From: Ruminococcaceae bacterium UBA1320
GTDB taxonomy: Bacteria; Bacillota; Clostridia; Oscillospirales; Ethanoligenentaceae
Direction: 5' to 3'
Assembly: GCA_002306975.1 (NCBI GenBank)
Contig: DBTI01000152.1
Location: 1-6,216 of the forward strand
DNA length: 6,216 nucleotides
The position numbers were made by a program, and so were the translations under genes. The notes under the pieces were generated by a model. The model made no database searches. It saw only the letters and a program-made list of their open reading frames with translations, and had not been told where the DNA came from. Numbering within the stretch: the first letter of the stretch is position 1; each line of letters begins with the position of its first letter. Below, piece by piece: positions 1 through 4,247 of the stretch.

Positions 1-176
1 ATGCTCTGATGACGCTCAAAGAATACCTCGAGGATTACGCGACGCCGGAAACAAAAGCAAAGGGCGACGCAATAATCGCGCAGGAGCTTAACACGATCCC
101 GAACGAAAAGGTAAGAGAAGTTGCAAGACAGCATATCACCGACATCAGCAACGGCAAACGCGATTTCCGCTTTTGA
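1..176 (+). CDS. C-terminal end of an unrecognised protein (5' partial)
   Basis: An open frame enters from the left edge and stops at TGA 174-176. About 57 residues are visible, from ALMTLKEYLEDYA to the last residues KRDFRF. The segment is hydrophilic and probably mostly helical, rich in Lys, Glu and Ala, with no Cys, no membrane segment and no motif I can tie to a family. An internal ATG at 9-11 is in frame but has no ribosome binding site in view, so I read the stretch as the tail of a longer gene. The frame, its stop and a strong terminator 17 bp downstream agree that a real transcription unit ends here. No function is proposed. Confidence 0.65.
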   Translation, partial: ALMTLKEYLEDYATPETKAKGDAIIAQELNTIPNEKVREVARQHITDISNGKRDFRF

Positions 177-192
177 TTATAAAAAACAGAAC

Positions 193-238
193 AAAGGGCA
201 GGTATTCGAATTCAGTCGGATACCTGCCTTTTGCTTTT
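193..238 (+). terminator. Rho-independent terminator of the first gene
   Basis: A long hairpin pairs 193-209 with 216-232, around a 6-nt loop. The core GGCAGGTAT (197-205) matches ATACCTGCC (220-228) perfectly, and the flanking pairs include two G-U wobbles. The A-rich foot pairs with the TTTT that starts the tail, and the tail continues TTTTGCTTTT. It lies 17 bp past the TGA at 176, so it ends the upstream transcript and insulates the cupin gene. Confidence 0.88.
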
Positions 239-245
239 AGAGCAG

Positions 246-274
246 TTTCCATAATTAACTTTATCGCTTATAAT
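246..274 (+). promoter_or_regulatory. Probable sigma-A promoter of the cupin gene
   Basis: A perfect -10 box, TATAAT at 269-274, lies 17 bp downstream of TTTCCA at 246-251, a 4/6 match to the -35 consensus. Transcription would start near 281, leaving a leader of about 25 nt before the start codon at 306. AT-rich sequence surrounds the -10. No operator-like repeat is apparent. Confidence 0.5.
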
Positions 275-305
275 TATATTATAAATTCATATAGAGGTGT
301 TAAAA

Positions 306-641
306 ATGAAAGATTTCCCTGACTTTATGAAAAAAGAAAAGAACCGTGTACCTGGCAGCGCGCAAAATACGGAAAACATCGAAGGATATTATTATGAGGG
401 GCCGGGAGGCGGTCAGATGGCTTTCTGGACTTGCCATTCCGACAGGGAGTCAAAAAAGCACAAGCACGATTTCGACGAGTACACAATCATAGTGTCAGGA
501 CAGTACATAGCCTGCTTTGAGGACAGGGAAATCGTCCTCAATCCCGGCGATGAGCTGTTTGTCCCAGCAGGAACAGTACAGTGGGGCAGATGCGTAGCTG
601 GGACAAGGTCGATACACGCCTTTGGGGGGAAGCGCATTTAA
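306..641 (+). CDS. Small single-domain cupin protein
   Basis: This 111-residue protein is about the length of one cupin beta-barrel. Cupin motif 1 is clear: His52-x-His54-x3-Glu58 followed by Gly65, which would supply three metal ligands. Motif 2 is present as Gly81-x5-Pro87-x-Gly89, but the His expected at position 92 is Gln (PAGTVQ). A His occurs later, at 104. Such proteins range from metal-dependent sugar or small-molecule enzymes to ligand-binding stress proteins, so the substrate is unknown. There is no signal peptide, so it is probably cytoplasmic. I chose ATG 306 because AGAGGTG (293-299) sits 6 nt before it. A GTG at 297-299 is in frame but lies inside that ribosome binding site. The gene stands alone between a terminator and a convergent gap. 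The cupin fold is secure; the function is not. Confidence 0.85.
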   Translation: MKDFPDFMKKEKNRVPGSAQNTENIEGYYYEGPGGGQMAFWTCHSDRESKKHKHDFDEYTIIVSGQYIACFEDREIVLNPGDELFVPAGTVQWGRCVAGTRSIHAFGGKRI

Positions 642-690
642 CCGGCTGCGCCGGGGCAAGTCGCGGGCAGACTATCATATAATTATACCA

Positions 691-722
691 AAGTGCGCGC
701 GAAGTTTATTTCGTGCGCACTT
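691..722. terminator. Hairpin between convergent genes, likely bidirectional terminator
   Basis: AAGTGCGCGCGAA (691-703) pairs over 13 bp with 710-722, with one G-U wobble and a 6-nt loop. It lies between the end of the cupin gene (641, +) and the end of the radical SAM gene (772, -), where a shared terminator is expected. Neither flank has a good U-tract, which lowers confidence. Two smaller hairpins sit nearby: CCGGC/GCCGG at 642-654 and TGCTG/CAGCA at 722-735. Nothing else is seen in the 130-bp gap. Confidence 0.6.
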
Positions 723-771
723 GCTGTAAACAGCAGAAGATTATATCGCGGATTGCTCCCCGCAGGGGGGG

Positions 772-1845
772 TTACCGCAGGTGCGCAATTTCTTCTTGTT
801 TATCGAATAATGCGCAGCCACCTTTATGCTCGCCTTGTAGAAAGCCGAAATCGCTGAGTTTTTGAAAAAGCGGTGAATTTAACGCATCGATCAGTGTTCC
901 ATTCTTCAGATTTCGATCTGAGCAAGGCGAAAACGGGCACGGCTCCGCTTCACCCGACGGATTAATGTGAAAAAATCCTCTTCCCGCCGCAAGGCAACCG
1001 CCCATCTCTTTTTCGTCACCCGGGAACGATAAAAATACCATTTCAAACTGATCTCTTAATGCAGACTGCCGCTCCGCGAGCTGATCCCTGCCCTCATCGG
1101 TCAAGGCAAGATTCTCCGTTGAAGCCTGAACAGGCACATACTCAACAAAAAAGGCGAGGCTGCACCCGTTGCTAGAAAGTCGGGAGATAAATTCTTTGTC
1201 GGTAACCACATCAAGATTTTCGGAAGTTACGGTGATGGAAACGCCGTAATAAATCCCCGCTTTTTGCATCTGCGTTTCAACACGGTCGAGAATTGCCGAA
1301 ACACCATCCCCGCGCCTGCCGTCGGTCTGCGCGGTATCTCCTTCGACGCTGAGTATAGGTACAAAATTTCTGTGCGCGTCAAAAAATTTCAGATAATTTT
1401 CATCAATCATCGTCCCGTTTGTGAAGACGGGAAAAACGATGTTGGGAACCCTGCTCGCGGCTTCGATAACATCCCTGCGCAAAAGCGGCTCGCCGCCCGC
1501 GAGAAGTATGAACGATATTCCAAGCTGTGACGCTTCCTCGAAAATACGCCCCCAGTTTTCCGCATCAAGCTCGTTGTGCTTTTTGTCGCCGCCGCATGAC
1601 TCGTTTGCCCGCGCGTAACACCCTTTGCAAAAAAGATTGCACTGTGAAGCAATGCTGGCAATCAAAAAAGGAGGAATATGCCGCCCTTTTTCCTCGCTGT
1701 TTTTTCTCTTTTTTGCGGCGGATTTTTGTTGCAGCATAAATTTTGTGATAAAGGCGCTCTCACGCGGATTGTTAAAAGATGATTTTAACGCCCGCTTAAC
1801 AAGGCGCTCCACCGCTCCGTTTAAATATGATGTTAAATCGTTCAT
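772..1845 (-). CDS. Radical SAM protein with twitch/SPASM-like C-terminus
   Basis: The protein has 357 residues. The radical SAM [4Fe-4S] motif CX3CX2C is Cys69, Cys73 and Cys76 (CNLFCKGC), followed by GGEP at 117-120, which contacts the methionine part of S-adenosylmethionine. A TNG motif lies at 142-144. The C-terminal part carries Cys284-x13-Gly298-x4-Cys303, then Cys308 and Cys344. This fits the CX9-15GX4C opening of twitch/SPASM domains, which bind auxiliary Fe-S clusters in enzymes such as MoaA, PqqE and peptide maturases. The first 55 residues form a basic helical extension. No small peptide gene that could be a substrate is visible nearby, so peptide modification is only one possibility. 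The start has AGAGGA about 7 nt upstream. A MarR gene lies 104 bp upstream on the same strand, and its palindromic operator is repeated in the gap. The family is certain; the reaction is unknown. Confidence 0.93.
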   Translation of the reverse strand: MNDLTSYLNGAVERLVKRALKSSFNNPRESAFITKFMLQQKSAAKKRKNSEEKGRHIPPFLIASIASQCNLFCKGCYARANESCGGDKKHNELDAENWGRIFEEASQLGISFILLAGGEPLLRRDVIEAASRVPNIVFPVFTNGTMIDENYLKFFDAHRNFVPILSVEGDTAQTDGRRGDGVSAILDRVETQMQKAGIYYGVSITVTSENLDVVTDKEFISRLSSNGCSLAFFVEYVPVQASTENLALTDEGRDQLAERQSALRDQFEMVFLSFPGDEKEMGGCLAAGRGFFHINPSGEAEPCPFSPCSDRNLKNGTLIDALNSPLFQKLSDFGFLQGEHKGGCALFDKQEEIAHLR

Positions 1846-1883
1846 GATGATTCCTCTTTAAGTAGTATATTTCGCAGCTTAAC

Positions 1884-1900
1884 TGTTTAATTATTAAACA
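1884..1900. promoter_or_regulatory. MarR operator copy upstream of the radical SAM gene
   Basis: This is a perfect 17-bp palindrome, TGTTTAAT-T-ATTAAACA, centred at 1892. It lies 38 bp upstream of the radical SAM start. The same palindrome, differing only at the central base, overlies the marR transcription start at 2443-2459. Identity also continues outside the arms: CACTAT follows both copies on the + strand when the last arm bases are included. Length, symmetry and AT-rich character fit MarR-family operators. On the minus strand a possible -10, TATAGT (complement of 1900-1905), abuts it, but the -35 region (TTTATG, complement of 1922-1927) is poor. Confidence 0.8.
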
Positions 1901-1927
1901 CTATAGGCACAGTAACGCTGTCATAAA
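1900..1927 (-). promoter_or_regulatory. Weak candidate promoter of the radical SAM gene
   Basis: On the minus strand, TATAGT (1900-1905) is preceded by TTTATG (1922-1927) with a 16-bp spacer. Only three of six -35 bases match consensus. The -10 touches the palindrome at 1884-1900, the arrangement expected of a repressed promoter. The gene may instead, or also, be read through from marR. Confidence 0.3.
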
Positions 1928-1949
1928 AATATGAAGTTATGATTTTTAT
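1923..1949 (-). terminator. AT-only hairpin after marR, weak terminator or attenuator
   Basis: ATAAAAAT (1923-1930) and ATTTTTAT (1942-1949) form an 8-bp stem of A-T pairs only, starting right after the marR stop codon (1950-1952). Without G-C pairs it is unlikely to stop transcription fully. It also overlaps the candidate -35 of the radical SAM promoter. Partial read-through from marR into the radical SAM gene is therefore plausible. Confidence 0.25.
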
Positions 1950-2429
1950 TTAGGTTTTTCGTTCTTCAATCAGATCAACAAACACCTTGTCGAGCTCAAT
2001 ACACAGCTTTGTGTAATATTCATTTGCTTGAGGCGCTTCGGTGATCAGCTCTTCAATTTTCTGTTTTAACCGGCAGCGGTGCTGCTGATGCCAGTCGAAA
2101 ACCTCTCCGCCCTTTTCTGTGAGCTTTAAAACCACTTCATTATCGGTTTCCGGTGAAATGTTTTTGATGACATAGCTTTTTTTAACAAGCTTCCCCATCA
2201 TTATTGAAACCGCGCCTTTTGTCAGCCCAAGCAGATTCGCAAGGTGGGTTATATTGATATTCTTGTTAAAGCCGATAATGTCCATCGCGTGAATTTCCGA
2301 AGTGTGGAGCATTTCGCCGTCGCCCGCGATGAATGGGAGTTTATCCAACTCTCCAAACCGGTTGATGACTTTTATAAATAAGTCGCTAAGATTTTCGGCC
2401 GCCAAACTGGCAGAATCAGAATAAGCCAT
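1950..2429 (-). CDS. MarR-family transcriptional regulator
   Basis: From the preferred start the protein has 159 residues, a usual MarR length. Numbered from Met 2429, residues 43-53 (TSEIHAMDIIG) form the helix before the DNA-binding unit. Residues 59-87 carry the helix-turn-helix, with GLTKGAVSIMMGKL as recognition helix. Residues 91-107 (ISPETDNEVVLKLTEKG) form the beta-wing. Flanking helices would form the dimer interface, where many family members bind small ligands. An in-frame ATG at 2451-2453 would add eight residues, but it lies only about 2 nt after the predicted transcription start, inside the operator palindrome, and has no ribosome binding site. AGGA at 2440-2443 serves ATG 2427-2429 (10-nt gap) or TTG 2430-2432 (7-nt gap). 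The gene is predicted to repress itself and the radical SAM gene downstream through the paired operators. The ligand is unknown. Confidence 0.92.
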   Translation of the reverse strand: MAYSDSASLAAENLSDLFIKVINRFGELDKLPFIAGDGEMLHTSEIHAMDIIGFNKNINITHLANLLGLTKGAVSIMMGKLVKKSYVIKNISPETDNEVVLKLTEKGGEVFDWHQQHRCRLKQKIEELITEAPQANEYYTKLCIELDKVFVDLIEERKT

Positions 2430-2442
2430 CAAGTTCACATCC

Positions 2443-2459
2443 TGTTTAATCATTAAACA
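2443..2459. promoter_or_regulatory. MarR operator copy over the marR transcription start
   Basis: This is a perfect 17-bp palindrome, TGTTTAAT-C-ATTAAACA, centred at 2451. It begins 2 bp downstream of the marR -10 box (2462-2467) and covers the expected start of transcription near 2455, a classic place for a repressor to block initiation. Only the central base differs from the copy at 1884-1900. Autoregulation by the encoded MarR is the simplest reading. Confidence 0.83.
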
Positions 2460-2461
2460 CT

Positions 2462-2490
2462 ATTTTAAAATATATTTTCCGCTTTGTCAA
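2462..2490 (-). promoter_or_regulatory. Sigma-A promoter of marR
   Basis: On the minus strand, a perfect -35 TTGACA (complement of 2485-2490) is followed by a 17-bp spacer and the -10 TAAAAT (complement of 2462-2467, 5/6 match). Transcription would start near 2455, inside the palindrome at 2443-2459, so RNA polymerase and repressor would compete here. Confidence 0.85.
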
Positions 2491-2518
2491 GGAAATGAAT
2501 ATTTTTATTATAGGTGGG

Positions 2519-2546
2519 TTGAAAATCTGAGTCAGTTTATTATAAT
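2519..2546 (+). promoter_or_regulatory. Sigma-A promoter of the tetR-hydrolase unit
   Basis: TTGAAA (2519-2524, 5/6 match) and a perfect TATAAT (2541-2546) are separated by 16 bp. Transcription would start near 2553, about 36 nt before tetR. The promoter diverges from that of marR: the two -35 boxes are 28 bp apart. The -10 lies between the two arms of the inverted repeat at 2530-2564. Confidence 0.75.
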
Positions 2547-2564
2547 TTAAGTTGTAAACTGACT
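2530..2564. promoter_or_regulatory. Inverted repeat enclosing the tetR -10 box, probable TetR operator
   Basis: AGTCAGTTTA (2530-2539) and its exact complement TAAACTGACT (2555-2564) are separated by 15 bp that contain TATAAT. The left arm is in the promoter spacer and the right arm starts at the expected transcription start, so the repeat acts as DNA rather than as an RNA hairpin. A repressor dimer or pair of dimers bound here would hide the -10. Control by the adjacent TetR is inferred from position. Confidence 0.68.
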
Positions 2565-2588
2565 GGATCGGTCAAAACGGAGGGCGCT

Positions 2589-3209
2589 ATGAACAAGAGT
2601 TTTAATTTGCTGAAAGAGGAAAAACGGCAAAGAATTACAAACGCGGCGATGCAGGTTTTTTCCAAAAGCCCATACGGCAAGGCGTCAACGGATGATATTG
2701 CGGCGCTGGCGGGCATTTCAAAAGGCTCGCTGTTTTACCACTTCAAAAATAAAAAGGAGCTTTACTGCTATTTATATGAATACAGCTGCAATAAAATTTA
2801 TCAGAAAATAAATGATTTGCATGCATTGGAAGATACGGATTTTTTCGAGCGCAATGCCAAGGTCATTGAGGCGAGGGTCCGCGCCATGATAGAGTATCCT
2901 TATATTTTTGACTTTGCGGTACAGGCCTATTACGAAACCGAGAGCGTGGTAGCTGAGGAGATCAAGGCGATAAATAAAAGTATTTTGAACGACGCTTATT
3001 TGAAGATGAACGAGGGAATCGACATAAGCAGGTTTAGAAATAAAGCTGATGTCAACAAAGCGATCAACATGATTATCTGGATTGGCGAGGGCTGCATAAA
3101 AGAGAAAAGGGCGGCGGACAGCCTTGAACTAAAGCAGCTTCAGGCGGAAATCAACGAATATATGGAACTACTAAAGCATGGATTTTATAAGCAGGAAGGA
3201 AGCGTGTAA
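2589..3209 (+). CDS. TetR/AcrR-family transcriptional regulator
   Basis: The protein has 206 residues, a usual TetR length. The DNA-binding domain spans residues 16-62. It has the typical first helix (ITNAAMQVFSKSPYG), then DDIAALAGISKGSLFYHF, with the recognition helix at about 44-52 and the conserved YHFKNKKELY ending. Residues 65-200 are helical and variable, as expected for the ligand-binding and dimerisation domain; no ligand can be inferred. GGAGGG (2579-2584) lies 4 nt before the ATG. The gene is 2 bp from the downstream hydrolase and shares its transcript. A 10-bp inverted repeat around its own -10 box suggests that it represses this unit and is relieved by a compound the hydrolase may act on. 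That link is inference from gene order. Confidence 0.92.
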   Translation: MNKSFNLLKEEKRQRITNAAMQVFSKSPYGKASTDDIAALAGISKGSLFYHFKNKKELYCYLYEYSCNKIYQKINDLHALEDTDFFERNAKVIEARVRAMIEYPYIFDFAVQAYYETESVVAEEIKAINKSILNDAYLKMNEGIDISRFRNKADVNKAINMIIWIGEGCIKEKRAADSLELKQLQAEINEYMELLKHGFYKQEGSV

Positions 3210-3211
3210 AA

Positions 3212-4072
3212 ATGGATAAAATAAAATTGACCTGTAATTCGTACGCGATTAATGTGTTTCACAGAGCGGGAAGATCAGACGAAAAGATTGTCTTTTTGCA
3301 TGGCGGAGGTTTGGACAGCGCCATGCTTTCGTGGAAAGAGGTCATTGGGTTAATGGACAGCCGCTATGACATCTATGCAATTGATCTGCTGGGCTATGGG
3401 GAAAGTGACAAACCTGATATTCTATATTCAACACCGATGTATGTCGAGCTGGTCCATAATGTATTTGACCAGCTGCATATAGAAAAAACAAGCCTTGTCG
3501 GGCTTTCTATGGGCGGAGGAATAAGCATTGCCTTTTCTCTGAAATACCCTGAAATGATAAATAAACTCGCTTTTATCGGGTCGGTCGGTCTTTATCAAAG
3601 AATGCCGTTCCACACGTTATGCAGATGGTACGCATATTCCCGTCTTAACTCAAAATCCTATGAATGGCTGGGGAAAAGCAAAAAATTCGTCAGGTGGAGC
3701 ATCGCGGCGTCGTTGATCGGAGATAAAAGCAAAATAACCGACGAATTGACAGATGGGCTTTATGATCTGCTGCAACAGCCGAACGTAAACAGGGCGTTTG
3801 AATCGTTTCAGCGATATGAAATGGGAAAAAAGAAGATAACCACAGATCTCACGCCGCACCTGGGTGAACTTAAAATCCCGGTTCTGATCGTCAACGGCGA
3901 AAAGGATTCCGGTGTGCCTGCAAAATTCGCGATCGCGGCGGGCAAGGTTATTAAGAACAGCCGTGTTCATATCATGAAAGACTGCAAGCACTGGGCGCAA
4001 AAAGAAAGACCGGAAGAATTTGCAGAATGCTTGAGTGAGTTTTTGCAAAGTAAAGAGCCCTTATTAAAATAA
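3212..4072 (+). CDS. Alpha/beta-fold hydrolase
   Basis: The protein has 286 residues and the classic alpha/beta hydrolase order. HGGG (30-33) follows a beta strand and would form the oxyanion hole. The nucleophile elbow is GLSMGG with Ser99. The acid is most likely Asp232 in NGEKD, and the catalytic His is His260 in CKHWAQKERPEEF. Residues about 130-205 form the variable cap that sets specificity. The layout resembles the broad group holding meta-cleavage product hydrolases, esterases, haloperoxidase-like proteins and lipases; I cannot choose among them. No signal peptide is seen, so it is cytoplasmic. AAGGA (3196-3200) lies 11 nt before the ATG, inside the end of tetR, and the 2-bp gap implies translation from a shared message. 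Transcription ends at the terminator starting at 4087. Confidence 0.92.
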   Translation: MDKIKLTCNSYAINVFHRAGRSDEKIVFLHGGGLDSAMLSWKEVIGLMDSRYDIYAIDLLGYGESDKPDILYSTPMYVELVHNVFDQLHIEKTSLVGLSMGGGISIAFSLKYPEMINKLAFIGSVGLYQRMPFHTLCRWYAYSRLNSKSYEWLGKSKKFVRWSIAASLIGDKSKITDELTDGLYDLLQQPNVNRAFESFQRYEMGKKKITTDLTPHLGELKIPVLIVNGEKDSGVPAKFAIAAGKVIKNSRVHIMKDCKHWAQKERPEEFAECLSEFLQSKEPLLK

Positions 4073-4086
4073 CGCTAAATATAAAG

Positions 4087-4126
4087 AACAGATATCCGAA
4101 ATTCCGGTATCTGTTTTTTTTTATTT
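4087..4126 (+). terminator. Rho-independent terminator of the tetR-hydrolase unit
   Basis: AACAGATA (4087-4094) pairs with TATCTGTT (4108-4115). Past one bulged T, CCG pairs with CGG to leave a 6-nt loop. A run of nine T follows on the right arm (4114-4122), then ATTTTT. It starts 14 bp after the hydrolase stop codon and separates this unit from copA. Confidence 0.9.
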
Positions 4127-4169
4127 TTAAACCGGTAATCATTAATCCCCAAAAAGGACAAAATAATGG

Positions 4170-4198
4170 TTGACAAAAAAACAGATTAAGAATAAAAT
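4170..4198 (+). promoter_or_regulatory. Sigma-A promoter of copA
   Basis: TTGACA (4170-4175) is perfect, and TAAAAT (4193-4198) follows after exactly 17 bp. Transcription would start near 4205, at the edge of the C/G-tract repeat. This gives a leader of about 43 nt before the copA start. Confidence 0.83.
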
Positions 4199-4206
4199 GT
4201 AGATAT

Positions 4207-4226
4207 ACCCCACTGGGGGTGTGGGG
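4207..4226. promoter_or_regulatory. CsoR-like copper-responsive operator of copA
   Basis: A C-tract followed by G-tracts forms two overlapping inverted repeats: ACCCC (4207-4211) with GGGGT (4216-4220), and CCCCAC (4208-4213) with GTGGGG (4221-4226). Sites of this TACCCC...GGGGT type are known for CsoR, the copper(I)-sensing repressor of copA and copZ genes in Firmicutes and Actinobacteria. The site lies just past the -10, where bound repressor would block transcription. The csoR gene is not in the window, so the assignment rests on sequence type and the identity of the gene downstream. Confidence 0.65.
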
Positions 4227-4247
4227 ATCAGCAAGGGAAGTGAGATT

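Noticed and set aside
297..305. GTG start three codons upstream for the cupin gene
   Set aside because: The GTG is part of the AGAGGTG ribosome binding site that serves ATG 306.
413..637. Antisense open frame of 74 codons opposite the cupin gene
   Set aside because: The cupin motifs on the plus strand explain this stretch, and the antisense frame has no start signal.
678..687. Palindrome TATAATTATA in the convergent gap
   Set aside because: It is short, AT-only and far from any gene start, so chance in AT-rich DNA is enough.
1264..1861. Several overlapping small open frames on both strands within the radical SAM gene
   Set aside because: They are shadows of the minus-strand radical SAM gene, whose conserved motifs fix the true frame.
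2560..2574. TGAC-N7-GTCA repeat before tetR
   Set aside because: The arms are only 4 bp and it overlaps the stronger 10-bp inverted repeat, so there is no independent support for a second operator.
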